This document shows, piece by piece, positions 1-8,022 of a stretch of 64,000 nt of DNA. Source of the stretch: CAVPTL01 sp963708725 (GTDB taxonomy: Bacteria; Actinomycetota; Thermoleophilia; Gaiellales; JAICJC01); the NCBI GenBank assembly GCA_963708725.1, contig CAVPTL010000007.1, forward strand, positions 122,616 to 186,615, in the 5' to 3' direction. The notes beneath the pieces were generated by a model, which saw only the letters and a list, made by a program, of their open reading frames with translations, was not told where the DNA came from and did not search any database. The first letter of the stretch is position 1. Each line of letters starts with the position of its first letter. Position numbers and translations under genes: made by a program.

Positions 1-51
1 CGCATGCTGTCGAGGCCTCCAGCGCCGCGCCTGGACGCGATCCGGCCATGA
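1..51 (+). CDS. 3' end of an unidentified gene (partial)
   Basis: An open frame runs in from the left edge and stops at TGA 49-51. Only 16 codons are visible, rich in Arg and Pro, so no function can be given. Its stop overlaps the ATG of the next gene in an ATGA arrangement, which is the usual sign of translational coupling in this window. This supports a real gene end rather than chance. Confidence 0.45.
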   Translation, partial: RMLSRPPAPRLDAIRP

Positions 52-248
52 CGCTGGTGACCGGATTCGGCCGCTTCGTGTACGAGTTTCTGGTCGGTGA
101 CGACCCCGTGGTGGCCGTGGGAGTGGTGATCATGATCGCGGCGGTCGCCCTGCTGGAACACTCGGGACTCGCCGGGTACTGGATCGTGCCGCCCGCGGTG
201 GTCGGCCTGCTCGCGGTGTCACTGCGGCGGGCAACCCGCGACGCGTAG
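48..248 (+). CDS. small two-helix membrane protein, unknown function
   Basis: Encodes 66 aa. Two hydrophobic stretches are visible, about residues 20-36 (VVAVGVVIMIAAVALL) and 43-58 (YWIVPPAVVGLLAVSL), followed by a basic tail (RRATRDA). This looks like a small integral membrane protein with two helices. The ATG overlaps the stop of the upstream frame (ATGA), so it is probably the last gene of an operon that begins outside the window. I do not recognise the family and assign no function. Confidence 0.55.
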   Translation: MTLVTGFGRFVYEFLVGDDPVVAVGVVIMIAAVALLEHSGLAGYWIVPPAVVGLLAVSLRRATRDA

Positions 249-249
249 C

Positions 250-290
250 CGGGTGGTCTACAAGACCCCTGGGAGGGTGTCGACCACCCG
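250..290 (+). terminator. hairpin after the small membrane gene
   Basis: Nine bases at 250-258 (CGGGTGGTC) are the exact reverse complement of 282-290, with a 23-nt loop. The structure starts 2 bp after the stop at 248. There is no T-run, so it is at best an I-shaped terminator or a chance hairpin. The rest of 291-395 shows nothing recognisable. Confidence 0.35.
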
Positions 291-395
291 ACCAGCGTCG
301 CTCGAACACCGACGACGCGCTCTCACACATCGGGCGTTCGGGTAGTCAAGTCTTCCACGCCGACCTTGAGAAAACCATGAACCGCCGCAGCTGGA

Positions 396-2366
396 TCACG
401 GTGCGGGAAGCGTCATCACAAAAGCGCCCGATCGCACCGTCGCCAGCGGATTGATCTGGGAGTAGGTGACGACGAAGTGGTGTCGGCGGCCATCTGCCTG
501 GGACACGGTCAAAGACGCGCTCGCTCGGCCCGAGGAGAAGTTCCAACGTCCGGTTCCGGTGACCGCGGCGTTGGAGACGAACCTGGCGCCGGTCAGAATC
601 ATGCGGACGTTCGAGCCGCTCTCGATCCCCCTGAACGTTCCGCCGTAAAGCCCGCCGCCACGGTCACCGTCATCAGACCACCAGGTCTGCGTGGCGTCGG
701 CCATCGCCTGGGTGGCGACGGTCGCCGCGCGCCGCACCCAGTCCGACGGATTGCCCACGACCACGTGCGCGCGGGCGGCGCCCGCCAACCGCCGCGGGAA
801 CGTGCCGGGGGTATGGATCGGCGGGACCCGCGAGGCGCACGAGGCGTCAATCGATGCGAGCTTTCCGGGCGTGGAGACAAACTCGCGCACCACATGCCGC
901 CCGCAGCGGGTTGCGTCGGTCAGCAGGATGTCGCCCTCGGTGGCGGTGTGGACAGCGTTTTTGAGCACGACCAGGCGCGCCGACCGACCGACCTGGCGAA
1001 GCACCGCGGGCAGGTCGGACACCGGCGTCCACGAGTCGAGATCACCGCCGATCACCAGTACCGGGATGCGGGCGGGAATCAGCGGCGGCACCCGGCCGGC
1101 GGGGGGCTTTGGGTGACCGATGCGAGGCCATTTGAGGCAGGCGGTAAAGGCCTCTGAGTACGCGTTCATCGTGAGCCACTCGTGCGGGGTGAAGGGCTCC
1201 AGCGACGCCGCCGGAGCGGCCGCGATCGACGCTTGCAGCTGGGTCTCGCGGATGGCGAACGGCGAACGCATGTCAAACAGCTGCGGATAGTCGACGCAGC
1301 TCACCGCGAAGTACTGGCCATCGGAGTAGTCCGCTGCCGAATCGGGGGTTGCGTTGTCGTCCTGGCGGGCTTCGGCGGCAAGCCTCAGCAGGGGCTGCGG
1401 GACACCGGCAAGCGCCGCGCGGTCGGCGGCGTCCAGGTCGCGATAGATCAGCGGGTCAAAGCCGGCGTCGGAGGTGAGGTCGACCATCGTTCTCACCGTG
1501 ACCGACGCACGCACCCGTCCTCCCTCGGGGTTTCGCGTCCACCCGGCGATCGGGGCGCTACGCACTCGGGCAACCACGCGGGCGACCCGGCGCCAGGGAT
1601 CTCCGCCCGCCTGGCGTGAACAGGCGAGGTCGCGGCTGCACACTCGCCGGAACCCGTCGCGCGCTGTTGTGGCAGTCGAGGCATACCACGGTGAAAGCCT
1701 GGTCACCGAGTAGGCGGAGTCGAGCACAACCGAGCGCAGCAGCGACGGATACCTCGAGGCGAACGACTGTGCGAACCACGAGCCGTAGGAGTCGCCGTAG
1801 AGATCGACACGGCCGGTGTGGAGCGCCCGGATGACGCCCGCCAGATCACCCGCAGCGTAGGCCGTTGCATACAGATCCGACGCCCCGGCGAGGTGGCGGC
1901 CGCAGATCCCCACCATTGCGTTGAAGGCGTTGGTGGCGGTGTCGCCCGCAAACCCTTGCAGTGCCCGGCATCGGATGCGCGCGGTACCGCCGGTGCCGCG
2001 GTTATCGACCAGGAGCAGGTTCCGGGTTGCAAGCAGCGGCCGAAACAGTGCCCGGTACTCGGGCGCCGAGCCGGTGGACGGAAATCCCGGCCCACCCTCG
2101 ACCGCGACGATGGTGCCTGCGGGACGAGCCGTCGCCGGATACCACACGAACGACACGCCGAGCTTACCCGCCGCCGGGTGCGCCGGGTCGATCGGTTCAC
2201 GGCGCACGCCGCACCACGCTGCCACAACGTTGTGGCAGCGGTGCACGGTCACCGATCCCACCCGCATGGTTGCCGGCGAGGCTGTGGCGGGTATCGCTGC
2301 AGCCACCGTGCCGGCCGCGATCGCAGCCGAGACGGCGAGCCGGCGGATCGTGGAGCGGCCTACCAT
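396..2366 (-). CDS. exported alpha/beta hydrolase, tripeptidyl-aminopeptidase-like
   Basis: 656 aa from ATG 2366. That start gives a clean signal peptide (basic start, then AVSAAIAAGTVAAAIPATA), and a TATTGT -10-like box lies 11 nt upstream; an upstream ATG at 2399 would add 11 residues before the signal. The order of motifs is that of the TAP/S33-like family of exported peptidases in actinobacteria: oxyanion loop EGGPGFPS, then NRGTG, then the nucleophile elbow GDSYGSW (Ser in GxSxG), a cap region, and a late Asp/His pair around GGDLDSWTP and NAVHT. After the hydrolase there is an extra C-terminal domain of about 130 residues that is not part of the catalytic fold. Expected role: release of short peptides outside the membrane. 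The substrate is not predictable. Confidence 0.85.
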   Translation of the reverse strand: MVGRSTIRRLAVSAAIAAGTVAAAIPATASPATMRVGSVTVHRCHNVVAAWCGVRREPIDPAHPAAGKLGVSFVWYPATARPAGTIVAVEGGPGFPSTGSAPEYRALFRPLLATRNLLLVDNRGTGGTARIRCRALQGFAGDTATNAFNAMVGICGRHLAGASDLYATAYAAGDLAGVIRALHTGRVDLYGDSYGSWFAQSFASRYPSLLRSVVLDSAYSVTRLSPWYASTATTARDGFRRVCSRDLACSRQAGGDPWRRVARVVARVRSAPIAGWTRNPEGGRVRASVTVRTMVDLTSDAGFDPLIYRDLDAADRAALAGVPQPLLRLAAEARQDDNATPDSAADYSDGQYFAVSCVDYPQLFDMRSPFAIRETQLQASIAAAPAASLEPFTPHEWLTMNAYSEAFTACLKWPRIGHPKPPAGRVPPLIPARIPVLVIGGDLDSWTPVSDLPAVLRQVGRSARLVVLKNAVHTATEGDILLTDATRCGRHVVREFVSTPGKLASIDASCASRVPPIHTPGTFPRRLAGAARAHVVVGNPSDWVRRAATVATQAMADATQTWWSDDGDRGGGLYGGTFRGIESGSNVRMILTGARFVSNAAVTGTGRWNFSSGRASASLTVSQADGRRHHFVVTYSQINPLATVRSGAFVMTLPAP

Positions 2367-2407
2367 GGAAGGAATCCACAATAGACGAGGGCTGAGCATT
2401 GGCGAGC

Positions 2408-2803
2408 ATGGCTGACCTCCACGAGCTGGCCATGGCGTTTCCGGGGGCCACGACCGTGATCAACGACGACCGGCCGCGGTACCTGGTGGACGGCAAAATC
2501 TTCTGCATTCACCGCTCGCGGCGGCCAGATGCGGTCGACGCCGAGACCGGCGAGCGGCTCGACGACGTGCTGATGTTCCGGGTGCCCGATGTCGACGTGA
2601 AGGAGTTGCTGCTGAGCGACGACCGCGGGATCTACTTCACGACCCCGCACTTCAACGGCTACCCCGCCATCCTGGTGCGGATCCGCGACCTCGACCGGCT
2701 CGACCGCGACGAGCTCGGCGACCTGCTGGCCGACGCCTGGCTCACGCGCGCCAAGAAACGCGCCGCCAAAGCATGGCTCGAAACCCACACCGAGCATGAA
2801 TAA
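2408..2803 (+). CDS. MmcQ/YjbR family protein
   Basis: 131 aa from ATG 2408. An in-frame TTG at 2399 has a GAGGG Shine-Dalgarno 7 nt upstream and would add three residues, so either start is possible. The protein matches the MmcQ/YjbR (CyaY-like fold) family: N-terminal LAMAFPGATT, central KIFCIHR-type strand, then FTTPHFNGYPAILVRI and a final helix with TRAKKRAAKAWL, close to the usual 110-130 aa. The family is often described as DNA-binding but its role is not established. The stop codon TAA (2801-2803) lies inside palindrome copy 1. The gene is divergent from the hydrolase. Confidence 0.85.
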   Translation: MADLHELAMAFPGATTVINDDRPRYLVDGKIFCIHRSRRPDAVDAETGERLDDVLMFRVPDVDVKELLLSDDRGIYFTTPHFNGYPAILVRIRDLDRLDRDELGDLLADAWLTRAKKRAAKAWLETHTEHE

Positions 2804-2826
2804 CGGTGCCAGGCACCGGTATTCAC
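2797..2826. repeat. dispersed palindrome copy 1 (AACGG subtype, one mismatch)
   Basis: Arms TGAATAACGGTGCC and GGCACCGGTATTCA around a single central A at 2811, with one arm mismatch. It contains the TAA stop of the YjbR gene. It is one of eight copies in this window sharing the core GGTGCC-N-GGCACC. Transcribed from either strand it folds into a long hairpin. Confidence 0.9.
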
Positions 2827-2910
2827 GAGTTTGCCGATTTCACCATTGGGCAACTGTTAGGCGGCCGGGCGGCTTCCCCGATCACGTGTGGACAGCCGTC
2901 CGGCCTTACC

Positions 2911-2943
2911 GTGAATAAATGGTGCCAGGCACCATTTATTCAC
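2911..2943. repeat. dispersed palindrome copy 2 (AAATGG subtype, perfect)
   Basis: Arms GTGAATAAATGGTGCC and its exact reverse complement around a central A at 2927, 33 bp. It lies between the convergent YjbR and YqjF genes and supplies the TAA stop of the minus-strand YqjF gene. Copies 1 and 2 are separated by 84 bp in which nothing else is recognised. Confidence 0.95.
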
Positions 2944-3673
2944 GGCGGGGGAGCCAGGCGACGACGTCCAGGCGCCTGGCGAAATGGGCCAGCGGGGGTT
3001 CGTCGCCGAGGGTGATGCCAAGCGGCTCGGTCATGGTGCAGCTCGACACCTCCGCCTCGGCCGGCTGGAGCGGCCAGGGCGCGTGATCGATGTCGATTCG
3101 GCGCACTCGATCACGCCCATCGGCGGCGTACAGGCAGTAGCGGTCGGTCAGAAACGACTCGAGCGAGCCCGCAGCGCTTGGGACGATCGCACCGGTCGGC
3201 CGGTACCGGGCAGCGAGCGCCGCCGGAGGGGCTCCCGAGTGGGTGCGGGTGCTCACGTACGTGAACGCATCGCCCTCCTCACGGATGTCGATACTGGCGT
3301 CGTAGTACGGCAACTTCAGCCACCGCCGGGCAATCCGAACAGCCGTCGGCTGGGTCGCATCGAGCGAGAAGAACCACACGCCGGGCTTACCACCGCCGGT
3401 GACGTAGGTACGGACGTTGAGTTCGCCGAAATCGGCGAACCGGCGCACCCGAGGCGTGGCACGGGCACTGACATCGGTCATCCGAAACGGCACCACCGCG
3501 ATCCACGCCTCGCCGTCGAAGGTGTCGAGCGTGAGCCCCTCGGGCAGCAGTGGCTCGAGCGCGGCGGGATCTACCCGCCAGTGCAAGAAGCACAGGTCAT
3601 GCCAGCGCATCCGCATCGCCCACGGGAGCCGCGACCGCGGCCAGGGCCGGCGCTCACCGCTCAGACAGATCAC
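2936..3673 (-). CDS. YqjF family protein (DUF2071)
   Basis: 245 aa from 3673; an internal ATG at 3616 would start just before the conserved RWHDLCFLHWRV segment and is a good alternative. The protein has the typical YqjF/DUF2071 pattern: LHW near the N-terminus, LLPEGLTLDTFDGEAW, FGELNVRTYV, then WFFSLDA and LPYYDA. The family is uncharacterised, with a fold related to acetoacetate decarboxylase. It is the last gene of the minus-strand operon starting at 9751, its 5' end overlapping the mutarotase gene by 20 bp. The stop codon TAA is inside palindrome copy 2. Confidence 0.8.
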   Translation of the reverse strand: MICLSGERRPWPRSRLPWAMRMRWHDLCFLHWRVDPAALEPLLPEGLTLDTFDGEAWIAVVPFRMTDVSARATPRVRRFADFGELNVRTYVTGGGKPGVWFFSLDATQPTAVRIARRWLKLPYYDASIDIREEGDAFTYVSTRTHSGAPPAALAARYRPTGAIVPSAAGSLESFLTDRYCLYAADGRDRVRRIDIDHAPWPLQPAEAEVSSCTMTEPLGITLGDEPPLAHFARRLDVVAWLPRRE

Positions 3674-4595
3674 GCCACGTGAGGCTGAGCTCCGCGGTCA
3701 TCGTGTCACCGGGATCCAGACTCGCCGGGTCGGGCGCATCACTTGCATACCGGCCGGGATTGTCGGAGGGCTCGAGCGTGAAGGTGTCGATGCCACCCCA
3801 CAGCGACTCGCCGGGGGCCTTGAAGTCCTGCCACAGGAGCACCGTGTGGTGCGGAGCCGAGCCGAACTCGAACACCAGCTCGCGGCCAATCGAGGGCGCG
3901 GTCAGCCGTGCCGAGGTCGCACCCGGCCGCAACAGGATGTGATCGTGGCGATGGTCGGCTTCGGCGGGGATCTGGGACAGATCGGCGTCGCCACCTGCGA
4001 TCGCCGCGGCCAGCGGCCAGTCGAACGGCTCGCATCGCAGACGGCTGTTGGCGGCATCAAATGGCGGGGCGGGCACGTCCGCGGCTGCAACCTCCATGTG
4101 GATGCGCCCACCGGCGAACGTCTCGCGGCGAAAACAGGGATGCTGGCCCCACAGATACGGAGCGGACTCCTCGCCGTGGTTTCGCACCTCGGTGGTCGAG
4201 CGCAACGTGGCGCCCTCGACCTCCAGCGTCCTGCGCACCGAAAACGGCGTGCGCAAAGTCGTCGTTTCACACACCAACCGAGTGTCCGAGCGTTCCACCT
4301 CCTCCCACGGTAGCCGAGCGACCTCGCCGTGCATAACCGAGAGCGGGCCTTCGGCATCCCCGGGGATCCCGGCCGACGGGAACATCTCGAACCAGCCGCC
4401 GACGAAGATATCCATGAACGTCTCGATCGACGCGGCACCGGCCTCGCCAATCGTTCGCGAGATCGTCGCCGGGGAGAAGTTCGGGCGCGCCCAGAGTGCG
4501 TCCGCGCCGGAGACGCGATCGATCACCGAGGTCACGACCAGGCCGTGCTCGGGACGGACACGGACGATCAGCTGTTCGGAGGCAAGCTCGACCAT
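3654..4595 (-). CDS. aldose 1-epimerase-like mutarotase
   Basis: 313 aa from ATG 4595, which sits 1 bp after the stop of the SMP-30 gene; longer readings run into that gene and are not credible. The sequence has the beta-sandwich mutarotase pattern: GADALWAR, the GQHPCF segment with its catalytic-type His, and a late TFTLEPSDNPGRY where the family places the general base Glu. Predicted role: interconversion of the anomers of an aldose, feeding the dehydrogenase and lactonase encoded upstream in the same operon. The sugar is unknown. Confidence 0.8.
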   Translation of the reverse strand: MVELASEQLIVRVRPEHGLVVTSVIDRVSGADALWARPNFSPATISRTIGEAGAASIETFMDIFVGGWFEMFPSAGIPGDAEGPLSVMHGEVARLPWEEVERSDTRLVCETTTLRTPFSVRRTLEVEGATLRSTTEVRNHGEESAPYLWGQHPCFRRETFAGGRIHMEVAAADVPAPPFDAANSRLRCEPFDWPLAAAIAGGDADLSQIPAEADHRHDHILLRPGATSARLTAPSIGRELVFEFGSAPHHTVLLWQDFKAPGESLWGGIDTFTLEPSDNPGRYASDAPDPASLDPGDTMTAELSLTWRDLSER

Positions 4596-4596
4596 G

Positions 4597-5469
4597 TCAG
4601 CCCGCGAATCCCGAGACGGGCACACCCACCACGCCCGGGACGGCCCGAAACACCGAGCCGGCATGGGTCGCCTCGATCTCGGCGTCGGACACATCCAGCG
4701 CCGCCGAGGTGATGTAGAGGTCACCCAGCCCCTCGCCGCCGAAACACAAGCTGGTCACCCGCCGGGCGGGAACGTCGATCACCTCCAGCAGCGCACCCTC
4801 GGGCGAGTAGCACTGAACGGCGCTGCCCTCCCAGAGCGCGATCCAGAGGTTGCCCTCGGTGTCGATCGAAAGGCCGTCCGGGGTCGCGACGTCGTTGGGC
4901 AGTTGCAGCGTCATGTCGCGTCCGTCGGTCGCCTCTCCGGTGGCGGGGTCGTAGTCGAACACCCGCACGACCCGGGTGGGCGAGTCGATGAAATACATCG
5001 TGGAGGTGTCCGGCGACCAGCCCAAACCGTTGCCAGTGCCCACCCCACCAACCAGCGGATGGATACTCAGATCGGTTTCGACGCGATACAGCGAGCCGCT
5101 CGGGGCCGACCCGTCGTGCGTCATGCTGCCGACCCAGAACCGACCCTCGGGGTCGCACTTGCCATCGTTCATCCGATTGCTCGGGGAACTCTCCACCGTT
5201 GCGATCGGTTCGACCTCGGCCACCCCATCGCTGAGAGTGGCGAAGGCCAGGCCGTCGGTGGTCGCGATCAGCAGACCGCCGCGTTTCGCAAACACCGCAG
5301 CAGACACGCCTTGCTCCACCACGACGGCCGAGTTCGTGTTGCTGGACGGGTCGAACCGCTGGATCAGGCTGTTGCCGATGTCGATCCAAAGCAGCGTGCC
5401 GTCGGTTGCGTCCCACACCGGCCCCTCACCGACCTCGGCCCGATCATGCCACGCGACCTCGCAGTTCAT
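4597..5469 (-). CDS. SMP-30/gluconolactonase/LRE family protein
   Basis: 290 aa from ATG 5469, which overlaps the aminotransferase stop (ATGA). Six-bladed propeller motifs of the SMP-30 family are clear: EGPVWD with the metal-binding Glu, then NDGKCDPEGRFWVG, GNGLGWSPD, and PDGLSIDTEGNLWIALW. These carry the Asn and Asp ligands expected for a divalent metal. Function: hydrolysis of a sugar lactone to the aldonate in the cytoplasm. It sits next to a mutarotase and downstream of an SDR, which fits a mutarotation, oxidation and ring-opening sequence. Confidence 0.88.
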   Translation of the reverse strand: MNCEVAWHDRAEVGEGPVWDATDGTLLWIDIGNSLIQRFDPSSNTNSAVVVEQGVSAAVFAKRGGLLIATTDGLAFATLSDGVAEVEPIATVESSPSNRMNDGKCDPEGRFWVGSMTHDGSAPSGSLYRVETDLSIHPLVGGVGTGNGLGWSPDTSTMYFIDSPTRVVRVFDYDPATGEATDGRDMTLQLPNDVATPDGLSIDTEGNLWIALWEGSAVQCYSPEGALLEVIDVPARRVTSLCFGGEGLGDLYITSAALDVSDAEIEATHAGSVFRAVPGVVGVPVSGFAG

Positions 5470-6779
5470 GCGCTCCCTTTCTGGACAAGCGCATCGACCG
5501 CTCCGATCGCCCATTCGGCGCCGTCGAGCATGCGCTCGAACTCGTCTTCGCTGAGCGTCAGCGGCGGCTTGAACTTGAACACGTTGGCCCCCGGCCCGGC
5601 GAACGCCGTCAGCAGGCCGCGTTCGTAGGCCTCGAGCCAGACCGTCGCACACGCGGCGGTCGCGGGCGTCTTGGTCTCGCGATCGGTCACCAGCTCGACG
5701 CCGATGAAGAGACCCGGCCCGCGGATGTCGCCGATCACCTCGAACCGCTCGGCCATCTCGGTGAACCGTTCGGTGGCGCGGCGTCCGAGCTCATTCGCCC
5801 GGTCGACCAGCCCCTCGTCCTCGACGACGCCGATCACCGCGAGTGCGACGGCGGCCTGCACCGGATTGCCCTGGGCGCTGACCATGTGCCACGGCTCCCG
5901 CTCGACCTCGGGAGTGATCAGATCGCTTCGCACCGACAGGCCGCCGTAGGGCAGCCCTGCGCCAAAGGCTTTGCCGGTGGTGATCATGTCGGGCTCGAGC
6001 CCGACCAGGTCGGAGGCCCACATGGCGCCGCAGCGCCCGAGCGCGGTCTGGATCTCGTCTGCGATCAGCAGGATCCCGTTGTCGCGGCAGATCTGCCCGA
6101 TGCGGGTGTAGTAGTCGGCCTCGAACAGCACGTGACCGGCGACGGCCTGCATCGGCTCGATGATCACCGCGGCGAAGTCCCGCTGTTTCTGGGCGATCGC
6201 CTCGAACTCGTCCAGCGATGTCCGCCAATCGGTTCCCGAAGGGGTCGGCCAGGGCTTGTACGCCCCGCCCGAGACCACCTGCGACTGGTTGGGGTTGACG
6301 AACGGGTCGGGGATGCGATCGCGCAGCGTCGGCATCCCGCACAACCCCATCGTGCCGATTGACTGGCCATGGTAGGCGCCGGTGAGCGACACCACCCGGG
6401 TTCGACCGGTCAGGAGCATCGCGAGCTTGATCGCCGCCTCGTTTGCCTCGCCGCCTCCCGGGCAGATGTAGGTGCGGTCGAGGTTCGATGGGCTGAGCTC
6501 TGCGATCTTCTCGCACAGCTGGACGAGCGGCACGTTGTCGAACAGGATGGCGGTCGAGATCAGACGCGCGGCCTGCTCGGCGATCGCCTCCACCACCGCG
6601 GGGTGGGAGTGGCCCACCATCGCCGGCCCCATGTTCGACGACAGCAGGTCGAGGTACTCCTTGCCGTCGACATCCCAAAGCCGCGCACTCAGCCCGCGCT
6701 CGAACACGATGTGGGGCGCGACTCGGGTCGAGTGAAGGACGTTTCGGTTCGCGGTCTCATAGATGGATTCGGTGATCAC
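5466..6779 (-). CDS. class III (omega) aminotransferase
   Basis: 437 aa from GTG 6779, with a purine-rich AGAGGAG upstream. PLP fold type I, class III: cofactor-binding GGGEANEAAIK, GAYHGQS, the conserved IADEIQTALGRCG, and the Schiff-base lysine in TTGKAFGAGLPYGG. Members transfer amino groups from omega-amines or amino alcohols to pyruvate or 2-oxoglutarate. It lies 39 bp after the lipoyl gene and overlaps the SMP-30 gene, so it is part of the same catabolic operon. The presence of an aminotransferase suggests that the substrate is nitrogen-containing, for example an amino sugar or amino acid derivative, but this is inference. Confidence 0.9.
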   Translation of the reverse strand: MITESIYETANRNVLHSTRVAPHIVFERGLSARLWDVDGKEYLDLLSSNMGPAMVGHSHPAVVEAIAEQAARLISTAILFDNVPLVQLCEKIAELSPSNLDRTYICPGGGEANEAAIKLAMLLTGRTRVVSLTGAYHGQSIGTMGLCGMPTLRDRIPDPFVNPNQSQVVSGGAYKPWPTPSGTDWRTSLDEFEAIAQKQRDFAAVIIEPMQAVAGHVLFEADYYTRIGQICRDNGILLIADEIQTALGRCGAMWASDLVGLEPDMITTGKAFGAGLPYGGLSVRSDLITPEVEREPWHMVSAQGNPVQAAVALAVIGVVEDEGLVDRANELGRRATERFTEMAERFEVIGDIRGPGLFIGVELVTDRETKTPATAACATVWLEAYERGLLTAFAGPGANVFKFKPPLTLSEDEFERMLDGAEWAIGAVDALVQKGSA

Positions 6780-6818
6780 GTGCTCACTGCTCCTCTCACG
6801 GACATGCTGCTTGGATGG

Positions 6819-7055
6819 TCATGGGACGGCGATCCGACACACCACCGCGCCGATCTCGGCGGTGTCGCCTTCGGCGAAGCCATACTCGGCGACGACCCCC
6901 GCCACGTCGGCCTCGATGGTGGTCGTGAGCTTCTCGGTTTCCACCTCGACCAGCGCGGCGCCGACGATGACCGACTCGCCGATCTCGACGTACCACTCGA
7001 GAATCTCGACCTCGGTCGTGCCCATGCCCAGCTTGGGGATGATCACGTCATGCAT
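6819..7055 (-). CDS. free-standing lipoyl domain protein
   Basis: 78 aa, a single biotinyl/lipoyl attachment domain and nothing else: it starts MHDVIIPKLGMG, has the modification-site hairpin VETEKLTTTIEAD (lysine to be lipoylated), and ends at the last strand. In 2-oxoacid dehydrogenase complexes this domain is the N-terminus of E2, followed by a peripheral subunit-binding domain and an acyltransferase core; both are missing here. It overlaps E1-beta by 8 bp, so it surely works with E1. How the acyl group leaves the lipoyl arm is not explained by any gene in this window. Confidence 0.9.
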   Translation of the reverse strand: MHDVIIPKLGMGTTEVEILEWYVEIGESVIVGAALVEVETEKLTTTIEADVAGVVAEYGFAEGDTAEIGAVVCRIAVP

Positions 7056-8022
7056 GCGACATCATCTCTCGGATCACTCCTGCGAGCCGCTCGGCGGTCG
7101 GCAGCGGCTCATTCTCGAGGCTGCCGCTGAACGGGATGGCGACATCCGAGCGGGTGACCCGTCGAGGCCGCCCGCGCAGATCGTCGAAGCAGTGCTCCGA
7201 GACGATGCTGCACACCTCGGCGGCGTAGCCGCAGCTGCGGTTGGAATCGTCGAACACCACCAGCCGGCCGGTGCGGCGAACCGACTCGAACAGACCCTCG
7301 CGGTCGAGTGGAAGCAGCGTCCGCGGATCCCACACCTCGACGCTGATGCCGTCGGCCGCGAGCTCGTCGCCAACGGCGATCGCCGAGTGGACGAGATGGC
7401 CGATGGCAACCACGGTGACGTCGGTTCCGGCCCGCTTGATGTCGCCCTCACCAATCGGGATCACGTAGTCGTCCTCGGGCACCTCTCCCCGCGTCCCCAA
7501 CGCGCCATAGGGAGCGAACACTGCGACCGGATCATCATCGTCGATCGCCGCGCGGATCAGGCCCTTGACGTCGTATGGCGTACCGGGGCACACGACCTTG
7601 ATGCCGCCATGGACAAGAAACGCGTAGGGGTTATCGGAGTGCTGGCCGGCCAGGCCCGGCCGCGTGCCGGCGGCCATCACCAGGTAGGTGACCGGCACCG
7701 ATGCCTGGCCACCGAGCATCAGCCGCATCTTTGCCGCCTGGTTCACGAGCTGATCGAAGGCCACGTAGACGAGCGACGGGATCTGGTACTCGACCACCGG
7801 GCGCATCCCGGTCATCGCCGCGCCGGTCGCAAATCCGGTGAAGGCGGCCTCCGAGATGGGGGCGTCCAGCACCCGCTCAGGGCCAAACGCGGAGTACAGA
7901 TTCGCTGTCTCGCCGCGCAGGTTGCCGCGGATGTCCTCCCCGACCATGAACACGTCGTCGTCCTGCTCCATGGCACGATGGAGGCCCTGGTTGAGCGCTT
8001 GCAGGTATCGCATCCGCGCCAC
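7048..8022 (-). CDS. 2-oxoacid dehydrogenase-type E1 component, beta subunit
   Basis: 324 aa from GTG 8022, which shares one base with the TAG of the alpha gene; ATG 8013 is an alternative. The transketolase pyrimidine-binding domain is at the N-terminus (MVGEDIRGNLRG, DAPISEAAFTGFATGAAM) and the transketolase C-terminal domain after about residue 200 (VEVWDPRTLLPLD). It pairs with the alpha subunit to form the alpha2beta2 thiamine-diphosphate E1 that decarboxylates a 2-oxoacid (or acts on acetoin) and reductively acylates a lipoyl domain. No gene for E3 is nearby. Confidence 0.92.
   Translation of the reverse strand: MARMRYLQALNQGLHRAMEQDDDVFMVGEDIRGNLRGETANLYSAFGPERVLDAPISEAAFTGFATGAAMTGMRPVVEYQIPSLVYVAFDQLVNQAAKMRLMLGGQASVPVTYLVMAAGTRPGLAGQHSDNPYAFLVHGGIKVVCPGTPYDVKGLIRAAIDDDDPVAVFAPYGALGTRGEVPEDDYVIPIGEGDIKRAGTDVTVVAIGHLVHSAIAVGDELAADGISVEVWDPRTLLPLDREGLFESVRRTGRLVVFDDSNRSCGYAAEVCSIVSEHCFDDLRGRPRRVTRSDVAIPFSGSLENEPLPTAERLAGVIREMMSHA

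Noticed and set aside
4048..5628. A 526-codon plus-strand open frame
   Set aside because: It lies antisense over the mutarotase and SMP-30 genes, has low-complexity Arg/Ser/Pro composition and no recognisable domain; it is a high-GC shadow.
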